A stretch of DNA of 64,000 bases from Prochlorococcus sp. AG-355-O17 (GTDB lineage Bacteria; Cyanobacteriota; Cyanobacteriia; PCC-6307; Cyanobiaceae): the NCBI GenBank assembly GCA_003280655.1, contig QCEK01000001.1, forward strand, positions 1 through 64,000, read 5' to 3'. The translations under genes and the position numbers were made by a program. Below, piece by piece: positions 37,645-46,846 of this stretch. Position 1 is the first letter of the stretch. Each line of letters begins with the position of its first letter. The notes under the pieces were generated by a model. The model made no database searches and was not told the origin of the DNA. It was given only the letters and a program-made list of their open reading frames with translations.

Positions 37645-37726
37645 GGGAGCGTGGTGGAATTGGTAGACGCACCGCACTCAAAATGCGGCACCTTCGGGTA
37701 TGTCGGTTCAAGTCCGACCGCTCCCA
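37645..37726 (+). tRNA. tRNA-Leu (anticodon CAA)
   Basis: The sequence folds as a class II tRNA of 82 nt. The acceptor stem is GGGAGCG with CGCTCCC and discriminator A. The anticodon stem CCGCA/TGCGG encloses the loop CTCAAAA, giving anticodon CAA, which reads UUG. The variable arm is ACCTTCGGGT-like, and the T arm is GTCGGTTCAAGTCCGAC. CCA is not encoded. argD follows after only 5 nt. Confidence 0.97.
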
Positions 37727-37731
37727 CTTTA

Positions 37732-38907
37732 ATGAATACCTATAGTCGATTCGATATATCTTTCAAAAAAGGAAAAGGTTGTTGGCTTTGGGACAACACA
37801 GGTAAAAAGTATCTTGATGCCGTTGCTGGTATCGCAACTTGTAGTCTTGGCCATAGCGATAGAGTTTTAAGAAGGAGGCTAACAAGTCAACTAAAAAAGA
37901 TTCAGCACATTTCCAATCTCTACAACATTGAAGAACAAGAACAATTAAGCAGAACTTTAACGAATATGAGTTGTGCCAAAAGCGTCTTCTTCTGCAACAG
38001 TGGAGCGGAAGCAAATGAATCAGCAATTAAATTAATTAAAAAATATGGTAATACAACAAATAAAGGTAAAGAATCAATTATTCTCGCAGCAGAATCTAGC
38101 TTTCATGGAAGGACACTGGCAGCTTTGAGTGCTACTGGACAACCCAAATATCAAAAAGGATTCGAACCAATGATTCAAGGGTTCAAATTTTTTAAATTTA
38201 ACAATTTTGATTCGGTAAAAAAATTATTTGAAGAGTTTGAAAATAATGATCAAAAAATTTCCGGCGTTTTAGTTGAACCAATACAAGGCGAAGGCGGCGT
38301 AATTCCTGGAAGTAAAATATTTTTTAAAAGCCTAAGAGAAATATGTGATAAATATAATTCTCTTCTCATTTTAGATGAGGTCCAAAGTGGAGTAGGTCGA
38401 ACTGGAAAAATGTGGGGTTATGAGAATTTAGGAATTGAACCTGATGGATTCACCCTTGCTAAAGGATTAGGAGGAGGTCATGCAATTGGAGCATTATTGG
38501 TAAAAGAAAAAGCCAACATTTTTTCTCCAGGAGATCATGCAAGCACTTTTGGAGGGAACCCTTTCGCTTGTAAAGCTGCCCTAACTGTATTAGAAGAAAT
38601 AAATAGAAGAAATATTATCAATAATGTTTATCTAAGAGGGGAACAATTAAGTGCTGGGTTTGAAGAATTGTCAAAAAAATTTCCAAATATTATTAGCGGA
38701 AAAAGAGGTTTAGGTTTAATACAAGGTCTTGTGATCAATGATGATTATGCTGATGCAAAAAAAATTACTTTAAAAGCTTTTGATAAAGGATTACTGGTGG
38801 TTCCTGCAGGAGGAAATGTTGTAAGGATTGTCCCACCATTAGTTATTTCTCGAAGAGAAATTAATATTCTTTTGGATAAGCTAAATTCAATTTTTGAAGA
38901 GTTATAG
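37732..38907 (+). CDS. argD: Acetylornithine aminotransferase
   Basis: ArgD is a PLP-dependent class III transaminase that makes N-acetylornithine in arginine synthesis. Starting at ATG 37732 gives 391 residues beginning MNTYSRFDISFKKGKG. The motifs FCNSGAEANESAIKL, LDEVQSGVGRTGK and the PLP-lysine region TLAKGLGGGHAIGAL are present. The open frame also runs upstream through tRNA-Leu, but that part is not coding. Only 5 nt separate tRNA and ATG and there is no Shine-Dalgarno, so tRNA 3' processing may leave a nearly leaderless mRNA. Confidence 0.95.
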   Translation: MNTYSRFDISFKKGKGCWLWDNTGKKYLDAVAGIATCSLGHSDRVLRRRLTSQLKKIQHISNLYNIEEQEQLSRTLTNMSCAKSVFFCNSGAEANESAIKLIKKYGNTTNKGKESIILAAESSFHGRTLAALSATGQPKYQKGFEPMIQGFKFFKFNNFDSVKKLFEEFENNDQKISGVLVEPIQGEGGVIPGSKIFFKSLREICDKYNSLLILDEVQSGVGRTGKMWGYENLGIEPDGFTLAKGLGGGHAIGALLVKEKANIFSPGDHASTFGGNPFACKAALTVLEEINRRNIINNVYLRGEQLSAGFEELSKKFPNIISGKRGLGLIQGLVINDDYADAKKITLKAFDKGLLVVPAGGNVVRIVPPLVISRREINILLDKLNSIFEEL

Positions 38908-38918
38908 CAATTAAAATT

Positions 38919-40151
38919 TTGAAAAATGCAAATTTAAAAACTTTTGAATTATTATCTCCTAAATACGAAAGGGATAATATCAAGTTAGGTTTATCAAGAA
39001 TTAAAAAGGCACTTCAAGAACTTGGTAATCCTTGCAAGAATATCCCGGCGATACAGATTATTGGAACCAATGGAAAAGGATCAATCGCGGCATATTTGGA
39101 AAGTATACTTTTTGAAGCTAAAAGGAATTTCGGTGTAACGACATCTCCTCATCTTTTGGATGTATGCGAGAGGATTAGAGTTAATAAAAAAAATATTAAT
39201 AAAAATGATTTTGAAAAAATCTATAGATTAATAGAAAAAAATTTTTCAAAATTTGAATTAAGTCCTTTTGAAAAAATCATTTGCTGCGCACTAAATTTTT
39301 TTGACCATCAAAAAGTTGAATTACTCATTCTTGAAGCTGGCTTAGGGGGGCGATTAGACGCGACAACAGCCCATAAATCTAGACCAATCATTGCTATAGG
39401 GAATATTGGCTTAGACCATAAAGAATTTCTTGGAGATACGATTGAAAAAATTGCGGAAGAAAAATTAGCAGTTATTGAAAAAAACTCAATTGTCATCTCA
39501 TGCAATCAAAATAGTCAAGTTGAAAATTTAATAACCAAAAAAGTTAAAGAGGTAGGAGCAGAAATTATTTGGAAAGATTCAATTTCAAACAGCTATGAAC
39601 TTGGATTAAAAGGAATTTTTCAAAAGCAAAATGCTTCAGTAGCTGTTGGAGCAATTGAAGCACTGAATAATTTAGGATTTAATATAAAAGAAAAACACAT
39701 ATCTGAAGGTCTTAAAAAGACAACTTGGAACGGAAGGCTAGAAATAATAAATTATTTCAACAAAGAAATTCTTGTGGATTGTGCGCATAACTATCCTGCT
39801 GCAAAAGCACTCTCTAATGAGCGAAGCAATTGGGAGAATGAAGATAAAGGAATTTATTGGATTTTAGGTGTCCAAAGACAAAAAGATATTTACGCAATAT
39901 TAAAAACACTTCTAAAGAAAAATGATCGCTTATTACTTGTGCCAGTTCCAAACCAACCTAGTTGGCAATTAAATGATATCACTCAGATTAAAGAAATTGA
40001 CTTTCAAAAAACAATTGAATTCAAAACATTTGAACTTGCCATTGAGTATTTATTTTCCCTAGAAAATTGGCCACCTAATCATCCTGTTCTAACAGGTTCT
40101 ATTTTTTTAGTTGCTGAATTTATTAAATTTGCGAATAAACAGAAATGTTAA
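38919..40151 (+). CDS. folC: Folylpolyglutamate synthase / dihydrofolate synthase
   Basis: FolC adds glutamates to folates and may also make dihydrofolate. The P-loop is GTNGKGS (49-55), followed by SPHLLDVCERIRVN and the Mur-ligase-like VDCAHNYPAAKAL in the C-terminal domain. The 410 residues fit. The start is TTG, 11 bp after argD. The last 4 bases overlap the end of the GlcD-like gene on the other strand. Confidence 0.93.
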   Translation: MKNANLKTFELLSPKYERDNIKLGLSRIKKALQELGNPCKNIPAIQIIGTNGKGSIAAYLESILFEAKRNFGVTTSPHLLDVCERIRVNKKNINKNDFEKIYRLIEKNFSKFELSPFEKIICCALNFFDHQKVELLILEAGLGGRLDATTAHKSRPIIAIGNIGLDHKEFLGDTIEKIAEEKLAVIEKNSIVISCNQNSQVENLITKKVKEVGAEIIWKDSISNSYELGLKGIFQKQNASVAVGAIEALNNLGFNIKEKHISEGLKKTTWNGRLEIINYFNKEILVDCAHNYPAAKALSNERSNWENEDKGIYWILGVQRQKDIYAILKTLLKKNDRLLLVPVPNQPSWQLNDITQIKEIDFQKTIEFKTFELAIEYLFSLENWPPNHPVLTGSIFLVAEFIKFANKQKC

Positions 40152-41503
40152 TTTTTAAATTGTTCTTTTACTTCCCAACCCTCCAATTTTCCTGGATTTA
40201 ATAGCCCTTTAGGATCAAATCTTAATTTCGCTTTTACTTGATCTGCATCCACCACTCCGAGGCCTCCGCCTTCAACTGTTAAAACATGAGGATTAAAAAT
40301 AAACGCACCAAGTTTCTTACAATCTTCCATTATTTCATTTAGTTCTTCTGCCCCATTCCACTTTAATATAGGCAAAGCCGCTAATCGCGGTGATCCTTGT
40401 TGAGAAACTGCCTCTAAATGCCAAAGAACTTTTTTGCCCCATTTTTTTCTCAAAAAATTAATTAACTCTAGTTCATTATTAAGCGGCAAAAGCATCTGTA
40501 AATACGTCCAATTTTTATCCCTAGACCTCATATGAAGAGTTGTATGATTCCATACGACTTCAGAAATCCCATTGACGAGCTTTTCTTCTTCCCCAAGTAG
40601 GGTAGATTCGACTTTAAATTTATTACAAATTAGCTCAATGGTTTTTATTCCTCCAAGAGTAGATTGAATTAATATCTTGTGACTTCGAGATTTACTTTTA
40701 AACCATTTTGGCATTTGATCTACAATTTCTTCTTCAAGAATTGCTCCTAATTTCAGATCAATTGCTGCACTAGTAAGAGTTTTTAATATTTCTACTGTTT
40801 TTTCAAATTTAATACAATCGATAACTATTGAATACCACTTACGTTTGATATCAGTCGCAAGTAATAAAGAAGTAATTATTCCATTAGTCCCATAAGCATG
40901 ATTTAGAGGTTCGGATTCTGCAGCATCAAATTTTAATAATTTAGGTTTTTCATTCATTGTTACTGCCTCTAAACCAATAAGATTTCCTGGATCTCTTAAA
41001 AATCCCCACCTAATAGACCCAATACCTCCTGATCCACCTGCAATAAAACCTCCAATTGTTGCAGTTTTCCAAGTACTAGGAAGCAACCTCAGTTCCCTTC
41101 CATATTTCTCTAATTGTTTATTCAAATCTCCCATAACACAGCCAGACTGTACTTTTACAAAACCTGTATCTGGATCAAATTCTTCTAACTTATTAAAATA
41201 ACTCATCTGCATTACAACTCCTTTAAACAATGGGACAGCTTGTCCATAATTTCCTGTACCTGAACCCCTTAAAGTAATTGGGATAGAAAATTCCCAACAA
41301 ATTTCTGCTACTTCCTTTACCGCTTTGTGATCACTGGGTCTTACAACCAAATCAGCAATACATTCGTCTAATTTTTCAGTTAGGATTGGAGAGTAGTTAT
41401 AGAAATCTTTTGAAAGTCTTTTTACATCGGATTGGCTTTCAATAATCTCTAAGTTTTTGACTTCCCTAAAGTTGTCTAAAAATTTAAGAGTATTAGATGT
41501 CAT
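40148..41503 (-). CDS. FAD-binding oxidoreductase, GlcD-like
   Basis: This 451-residue flavoprotein belongs to the FAD_binding_4 family, which includes glycolate oxidase/dehydrogenase GlcD and D-lactate dehydrogenases. The FAD domain (about 40-230) shows ITLRGSGTGNYGQAVPL and ATIGGFIAGGSGGIGSIRWG. The C-terminus ends with LRFDPKGLLNPGKL, typical of the family. In cyanobacteria a GlcD-type enzyme oxidises photorespiratory glycolate, but the substrate here is not fixed by sequence. The 38-bp gap to the upstream amidohydrolase suggests cotranscription. It ends inside folC by 4 bp. Confidence 0.82.
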   Translation of the reverse strand: MTSNTLKFLDNFREVKNLEIIESQSDVKRLSKDFYNYSPILTEKLDECIADLVVRPSDHKAVKEVAEICWEFSIPITLRGSGTGNYGQAVPLFKGVVMQMSYFNKLEEFDPDTGFVKVQSGCVMGDLNKQLEKYGRELRLLPSTWKTATIGGFIAGGSGGIGSIRWGFLRDPGNLIGLEAVTMNEKPKLLKFDAAESEPLNHAYGTNGIITSLLLATDIKRKWYSIVIDCIKFEKTVEILKTLTSAAIDLKLGAILEEEIVDQMPKWFKSKSRSHKILIQSTLGGIKTIELICNKFKVESTLLGEEEKLVNGISEVVWNHTTLHMRSRDKNWTYLQMLLPLNNELELINFLRKKWGKKVLWHLEAVSQQGSPRLAALPILKWNGAEELNEIMEDCKKLGAFIFNPHVLTVEGGGLGVVDADQVKAKLRFDPKGLLNPGKLEGWEVKEQFKN

Positions 41504-41541
41504 TAATAAAATTTTTTGAGTTTTATATATAAATTAGTCGA

Positions 41542-42777
41542 TTAGCAATATAAATCGCCTTTTACATATACTTTTCTCTTTAAATTAGTAGAAAAAACAT
41601 CTGCCCATCTTTGTGCTTCTAAAATTACAAAGTCAGCAGGGCAACCCTTTTTAATTAAACCATCCCATTTTAAATTTAATAATCTGCTTGGAGCTAAAAA
41701 AATAGAAGATAAAGTCATTCTCTGCCAGGGATTTAGTTGCAGCATAGGTATCGAGCAAGACAACATATAAAAAGGGTCAAAATTACCAAATGGGTACCAA
41801 GGGTCTTGAACATTATCACTACCAAGAGATACATCCACATGTGATTTTTGTAATTGCTTTATTGGCGCAACTGGTCTTTTCAATGAAGTAGTTTTATTAC
41901 TTCTATTGAGCAGCCAAAAATTTGTTAGGGGTAAGGCAATAACCTTAATATTTTTCTCAGCCATTTTTTCTCCTAAACTTAAAATCTCTCTATTACTTAA
42001 AGAAATAAGACTACTCAAATGACTACAAGTGATCGGAATACTATTAATTTTTAAATTTTCGATTGTTTCTAATAAAACTTTTATTCCCGCTCCAGGTTCA
42101 ATAATTGATTCATCTATATGCAAATCAATTTCTAATTTATATTTACTCGCAAGAAAAAGCATCTTTGCTAGAAATTTGCTTGTATTTTTTTTATTGAAAG
42201 GGGGTACAATAACACCTCCTAAAATACCTCCATTAGAGGAAAATATTTTTGCCAAATCTTCTCCATCAGTTGTATCCCAGAATTCCAATGGAGCTAATGC
42301 AACGTATTGTAAAGTTAACTCAGATGAAAATTTTTTTTGTAATTTAAAAAGTTCAATCCAAATATCAATAGATTGACCTTTATATGTATCAATATGACTT
42401 CTAATTGCTCGGTATCCATTTTGTATGGCAAGTTTTAATGATTTCTCAACTCTTTCAAGAACCTTATCTGTAGTTCTAGTTTTATGTTCTTCAAGATTTA
42501 CTGATAACGCTCCTCCATAATTTGATTCCAGATTAGGAAAGTCTACCCATGTAAAAGATTTATCAAAATGCGAATGCGTTTCAACAAATCTTGGGAATAA
42601 AATATTTTTTGGTTTTGTAATTTCATTTTTTAAAGGCTTTAACTCAGAAACAAATCCATCATCCCAACTAATGGAAACTGAACATAAATCCTCTACATCG
42701 ATTATGAGGTTATCTATATCTTCAATTAAACAAAGGCTTCTGGGAATAAGAACTTCAGCACTGCCGGAATTACTCAA
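41542..42777 (-). CDS. Cytosine deaminase-like metal-dependent hydrolase
   Basis: This 411-residue amidohydrolase-superfamily TIM-barrel protein is closest in pattern to cytosine deaminase. The first metal site is H68-S-H70 in VETHSHFDKSF. Later ligands include LHIDES, CSHLSSL and SLGSDNVQDPWYPFG, the last resembling the Asp motif of CodA. The substrate is uncertain; it could be another cyclic amidine or amide. The start is TTG. It is followed by the GlcD-like gene on the same strand, an unexplained pairing. Confidence 0.8.
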   Translation of the reverse strand: MSNSGSAEVLIPRSLCLIEDIDNLIIDVEDLCSVSISWDDGFVSELKPLKNEITKPKNILFPRFVETHSHFDKSFTWVDFPNLESNYGGALSVNLEEHKTRTTDKVLERVEKSLKLAIQNGYRAIRSHIDTYKGQSIDIWIELFKLQKKFSSELTLQYVALAPLEFWDTTDGEDLAKIFSSNGGILGGVIVPPFNKKNTSKFLAKMLFLASKYKLEIDLHIDESIIEPGAGIKVLLETIENLKINSIPITCSHLSSLISLSNREILSLGEKMAEKNIKVIALPLTNFWLLNRSNKTTSLKRPVAPIKQLQKSHVDVSLGSDNVQDPWYPFGNFDPFYMLSCSIPMLQLNPWQRMTLSSIFLAPSRLLNLKWDGLIKKGCPADFVILEAQRWADVFSTNLKRKVYVKGDLYC

Positions 42778-42905
42778 ATTTTTAAATTTTCTATTATTCT
42801 AAATCATAAGAAAACTTTACTGAATTAGAAAATAATTCAAATTTCCCTAAAAGATAAAAATAATTATGAAAAATTACCCTTGAGTTGTTAAATTTATAAA
42901 TGTGA

Positions 42906-42979
42906 GGCGGGCGTCGCCAAGTGGTTAAGGCAGCGGCTTGTGGCGCCGCTATTCGGGGGTTCGAATCCCCTCGCTCGCC
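42906..42979 (+). tRNA. tRNA-His (anticodon GTG)
   Basis: The acceptor stem is GCGGGCG with CGCTCGC, including one G-U pair. A G at 42906 opposite the C discriminator (42979) forms the extra G-1:C73 pair specific to tRNA-His. The anticodon stem GCGGC/GCCGC encloses TTGTGGC, giving GTG. The T arm is GGGGGTTCGAATCCCC. CCA is not encoded. miaB follows 72 bp downstream. Confidence 0.97.
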
Positions 42980-43051
42980 CTCAAAAATATTGCAGCAAAA
43001 TTATTTAACTTGTAATTTTGAATTAAAGAATCATAAAAAATTCCTAGCAAA

Positions 43052-44446
43052 GTGCTAACAAAAACAAAATCAGACGAAAAAAAAACTCAAAACAATTCAA
43101 CTAATCGCAGTTATTGGATAACCACATTTGGATGCCAAATGAACAAGGCTGATTCTGAGAGAATGGCTGGGACATTAGAGAAAATGGGATACACCAGAGC
43201 AGATAATGAATTAAATGCCGATTTGGTCTTGTACAATACATGCACAATCAGAGATAATGCAGAGCAAAAAGTTTATAGCTTTCTAGGAAGACAAGCAAAA
43301 AGAAAGCACAAAACACCTAGCTTAAAACTTGTTGTGGCAGGTTGTCTTGCTCAGCAAGAGGGAGAATCCTTATTAAGAAGAGTCCCAGAACTTGATCTGG
43401 TTATGGGGCCTCAACACGTAAATAATCTTGAGAATCTTCTGGGGAAAGTTGATTTAGGAAATCAAGTTGCTGCTACAGAAGAAACCTTCATTTCTGAAGA
43501 TATAACAAGTGCCAGAAGAGAAAGCTCTATTTGTGGCTGGGTTAATATCATTTATGGATGTAATGAAAGATGTTCATATTGTGTAGTCCCCTCTGTCAGA
43601 GGAAAAGAGCAATCAAGATATCCAAATGCGATAAAAAGTGAGATCCAAAAATTAGCTGATGATAATTTTAAAGAAATTACTCTTTTGGGTCAGAATATTG
43701 ATGCTTATGGTAGAGACCTCCCAGGAACTACAAAAGAGGGGAGAAAAGAGAATACCCTAACTGATCTTTTGTATTATATTCATGATGTTAAAGGAATTCG
43801 CAGAATAAGATTTGCTACTAGTCATCCAAGATATTTTTCAAAAAGATTGATTCAAGCTTGTTATGAACTTGACAAAGTCTGTGAACATTTCCATATCCCC
43901 TTCCAAAGTGGAAATGATGAAATTTTAAAGCACATGTCCAGAGGATATTCTATTAAAAAGTATAAAAATATTATCGAGAACATAAGGTCATTAATGCCAG
44001 ATGCATCAATCACAGCTGACGCGATAGTTGCTTTCCCAGGAGAAACCGAACAACAATATCAAGATACATTAAAGCTAATATCAGAAATTGGCTTTGATCA
44101 GGTGAATACTGCAGCATACTCTCCAAGACCAAATACGCCTGCTGCAGTTTGGACGAATCAACTTTCGGAAGAGGTAAAAAAAGCAAGATTACAGGAAATT
44201 AATGATTTGGTCGAGAAAACTGCTAGGAGTAGAAATCAAAGATATATCAATAATATCGAAAGCGTTTTAATTGAGGGTTTTAATCCAAAAAATTCCTCTC
44301 AAATTATGGGTAGAACTAGAACAAATAGATTAACTTTCGTAGAGATTCCTAAAAACATTAACTTTAATTTTTCTTTGGGAGATGAGATAAATGTCAGAAT
44401 AAATGAAGCAAGACCTTTTTCTTTAACAGGAGAACTTTCTTTATAA
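43052..44446 (+). CDS. miaB: tRNA-2-methylthio-N6-dimethylallyladenosine synthase MiaB
   Basis: MiaB is a radical-SAM enzyme that adds a methylthio group to i6A37 of tRNAs. The N-terminal auxiliary-cluster cysteines are C28 (TTFGCQMN), C64 and C98. The radical-SAM cluster is C170, C174 and C177 ([12 protein letters not shown]). A C-terminal TRAM domain (about 390-460) completes the 464-residue protein. The start is GTG. It leads a run with ddl, a small membrane protein, ftsQ and ftsZ. Confidence 0.96.
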   Translation: MLTKTKSDEKKTQNNSTNRSYWITTFGCQMNKADSERMAGTLEKMGYTRADNELNADLVLYNTCTIRDNAEQKVYSFLGRQAKRKHKTPSLKLVVAGCLAQQEGESLLRRVPELDLVMGPQHVNNLENLLGKVDLGNQVAATEETFISEDITSARRESSICGWVNIIYGCNERCSYCVVPSVRGKEQSRYPNAIKSEIQKLADDNFKEITLLGQNIDAYGRDLPGTTKEGRKENTLTDLLYYIHDVKGIRRIRFATSHPRYFSKRLIQACYELDKVCEHFHIPFQSGNDEILKHMSRGYSIKKYKNIIENIRSLMPDASITADAIVAFPGETEQQYQDTLKLISEIGFDQVNTAAYSPRPNTPAAVWTNQLSEEVKKARLQEINDLVEKTARSRNQRYINNIESVLIEGFNPKNSSQIMGRTRTNRLTFVEIPKNINFNFSLGDEINVRINEARPFSLTGELSL

Positions 44447-44456
44447 TTTTTTTTAA

Positions 44457-45524
44457 ATGATCGGGGGAAAGAAAAAATGTATTGGGTTAATATTTGGCGG
44501 GCATTCCAATGAACATGAAGTATCGATATCCTCTGCAAAAACAGTTTTTCAAGCATTTAATGCACAAATAAACAAAGAACGCTTTACAGTTAAAGCCTTT
44601 TACATAAACAAATATGGAGATTGGCTTGATAGTGATATTTCAGAAAAAATCCTAATTGGTGAAATTGAAAACTTTAAAACAAAAAAACAAGAAATTTTTA
44701 ATCAAGGAAAAATTAACTTCCTTGACGGAATTGAATTTCAAAATATTGATGTATGGTTTCCTCTTTTACATGGATTTAATGGTGAAGACGGATCAATTCA
44801 TGGCTTAATTAGATTTACAAAGAAACCTTTAGTCGGGTGCGGAATTATTGGCTCTGCACTTGGAATGGACAAAATATTGATGAAAACAATTTTCTCAAAT
44901 CTTAAACTTCCTCAAGTTAATTATCTAGTTTTTCAAAATGAAGATCTCAACGATAAGCAAGTAAAAAATAAAATAATTAATGAAATTTTAAAAAAATTAA
45001 AATTTCCTGTTTTTGTTAAACCATCGAACTCTGGATCATCTCTTGGGATCTCCAAAGTCAAAAATGAATCGGAAATATTACCAGCCTTAGAAAAGGCTCG
45101 GGAAATAGATCCAAGAATTTTAATAGAGGAAGGTTTAGAGGTAAGGGAGATTGAATGCGGAATAATTGGGAATTCAAAACTCTCAACCTCTGAGATAGGC
45201 GAGGTAAATTACGAAAGTGATTGGTATGATTACAATTCAAAATATCACTCAAATAATAAAATAATTATCCCAGCCGAAATAGATTCTAAAATTACAAAAG
45301 AAATTAAAGAAATTGCTATTAAAAGTTGTAGAGCACTAAATATTTTCGGTTTTGCAAGAGTAGATTTCTTTTTAGAAAAATCTTCAAATAAAATTTTACT
45401 GAATGAAATAAATACAATTCCTGGTTTTACAAAAAACAGTATGTTTCCAATGCTTTGGGAAGCTTCAGGTTTAAAAATTGAACAACTTGTGGCTAAACTA
45501 GTAGATATATCTCTAGATTTGTAA
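44457..45524 (+). CDS. ddl: D-alanine--D-alanine ligase
   Basis: Ddl joins two D-alanines for the peptidoglycan pentapeptide. It is an ATP-grasp enzyme: the N-terminal IFGGHSNEHEVSISSA, the central PVFVKPSNSGSSLGISKV ATP-binding stretch and LNEINTIPGFTKNSMFPML near the end are diagnostic. The 355-residue length is normal. The start is ATG, 10 bp after miaB. It sits upstream of ftsQ and ftsZ, a remnant of the division and cell wall cluster order. Confidence 0.96.
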   Translation: MIGGKKKCIGLIFGGHSNEHEVSISSAKTVFQAFNAQINKERFTVKAFYINKYGDWLDSDISEKILIGEIENFKTKKQEIFNQGKINFLDGIEFQNIDVWFPLLHGFNGEDGSIHGLIRFTKKPLVGCGIIGSALGMDKILMKTIFSNLKLPQVNYLVFQNEDLNDKQVKNKIINEILKKLKFPVFVKPSNSGSSLGISKVKNESEILPALEKAREIDPRILIEEGLEVREIECGIIGNSKLSTSEIGEVNYESDWYDYNSKYHSNNKIIIPAEIDSKITKEIKEIAIKSCRALNIFGFARVDFFLEKSSNKILLNEINTIPGFTKNSMFPMLWEASGLKIEQLVAKLVDISLDL

Positions 45525-45534
45525 TTTAAATCAA

Positions 45535-45945
45535 ATGTTGCATGGACTACTTTGGTTACCATTACTTTTAATCTTCGTTTTATTAACTGCACTTGGATGG
45601 TTAGAAAGAAGAAGGCAAAATCTTTTTAGAAGTTGGGCTAGTGATTCTGAACTGTGCAAGTTAGATAGTTCAGGTGCAGCGTCTTTAAAAAATGGTGAGT
45701 TAAAGTGGAGCGCATTTGAAGCTGGTAAATTTGAAGAAAAAGATTGTTTTACGATCAAGAAACTGGAATTAGTGGAATTAATGGCACTGACTTCAGGTGA
45801 AGCTCCTCTAACAAGTGAATCTCAAGGTAAGTGCAGGTTGAGATTAGTAGGGGATGGGAAAGAGATGGATGTACCATTTTCAGATGCAGAGCAAGCGAGA
45901 GAATGGATGGACCAACTGATGGAAAAAGCTCGATGTGATTTGTGA
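45535..45945 (+). CDS. Conserved hypothetical protein with one membrane helix, 136 aa
   Basis: I do not recognise a named family. Residues 4-22 (GLLWLPLLLIFVLLTALGW) form a membrane anchor followed by a basic stop-transfer (LERRRQN). The rest is a soluble domain of mixed strands and an acidic C-terminal helix (DAEQAREWMDQLMEKAR). It lies between ddl and ftsQ and overlaps ftsQ by 4 bp (GTGA), so it is translated with the division genes. A role in the envelope or division is plausible from context only. Confidence 0.75.
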   Translation: MLHGLLWLPLLLIFVLLTALGWLERRRQNLFRSWASDSELCKLDSSGAASLKNGELKWSAFEAGKFEEKDCFTIKKLELVELMALTSGEAPLTSESQGKCRLRLVGDGKEMDVPFSDAEQAREWMDQLMEKARCDL

Positions 45946-46667
45946 AAAACAAAAAAGGAATCAAAAATAGAAGCTTTTTTTTTCTATTCTCATTTTTATT
46001 TTTAACAAGCTTATTCAGCATAAAAACACTCAAAAAAGTTGATATTCAGGACATTAGGATTTCTGGTAGTGAATTATTTTCGCAGAATGATGTTATAAAA
46101 AATTCATCTTTAAATTTTCCTATCCGATTAATTTTTGTTGAAACTAATTTGCTAGAAAAAGAATTAAAACAAAATTTATCTCTCAAGAATATTTCGGTTA
46201 ACAGAGAGCTATTTCCTTTTGGTTTGAAAGTTCATATTAATTCAAGAACTCCAATAGCTTACGGTGAGAGAATATTAAACGACGAAAAAATATTAGGCTT
46301 CATTGATAAAGATGGAATTTTTATTAATAAACAAAATTTGGATGAAAAAAATTTGAATAAATTAACCATAAAAGTTTTTGGGTGGAAAGAAAAATTTAAA
46401 AAAATATTATCTGAAATTTTTATTGCTATAGATAATTATGAATTAGAGATAGTTAAAATAACTTTTTCATCCGATGGGTTTCTAACTGTTGAGGAAAAAG
46501 ATTTAAAAACAATTTTCTTAGGATTTAAGCCAAATTTAATCAACAATCAATTTCAAAAAATCAATTATCTTAAAAATGAATTTAAGAAAAATAGCTTTTC
46601 AAAAAAAATAGATAATATTGATCTTACTAATCCAGATAAACCAAAAATAAAAGTGTTCAAACCCTAA
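45942..46667 (+). CDS. ftsQ: Cell division protein FtsQ
   Basis: FtsQ is a bitopic divisome protein linking early and late division proteins. Basic residues precede a membrane helix (about 11-25), then a POTRA domain (VDIQDIRISGSELFSQNDVI) and a beta domain containing PIAYGERI and GFIDKDGIFI, as in FtsQ/DivIB. The 241-residue length fits. It starts with a GTG that overlaps the preceding stop. ftsZ is the next gene. Confidence 0.85.
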   Translation: MKNKKGIKNRSFFFLFSFLFLTSLFSIKTLKKVDIQDIRISGSELFSQNDVIKNSSLNFPIRLIFVETNLLEKELKQNLSLKNISVNRELFPFGLKVHINSRTPIAYGERILNDEKILGFIDKDGIFINKQNLDEKNLNKLTIKVFGWKEKFKKILSEIFIAIDNYELEIVKITFSSDGFLTVEEKDLKTIFLGFKPNLINNQFQKINYLKNEFKKNSFSKKIDNIDLTNPDKPKIKVFKP

Positions 46668-46846
46668 TATTTGAAAAAGGATTTTGAGTAATTTTTTTTA
46701 ATTATTGTAGTGTTGATATGGGTTTTGCATTCAAAACAAAATATTTAATAAATAAATATTTTTAGGATTTTCCTCAACAAATTCCTACATATGAGCGCAG
46801 TAAGTTCATAATGCACCCAATACTAGTAAAAGATTCCTATTAAGAG
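46668..46846 (+). promoter_or_regulatory. ftsQ-ftsZ intergenic region, likely ftsZ promoter
   Basis: A 179-bp gap in an otherwise tight run, so ftsZ probably has its own promoter here. It includes an AT-only hyphenated inverted repeat, AAATATTTA (46739-46747) and TAAATATTT (46753-46761). A purine-rich AAGAG touches the ftsZ ATG too closely to be a normal Shine-Dalgarno. The exact promoter is not resolved. Confidence 0.35.

Noticed and set aside
37651-37731. Extension of argD upstream through the tRNA-Leu gene
   Set aside because: The frame is open there only because the tRNA lacks a stop in that phase; ArgD homology begins at MNTYSRFD.
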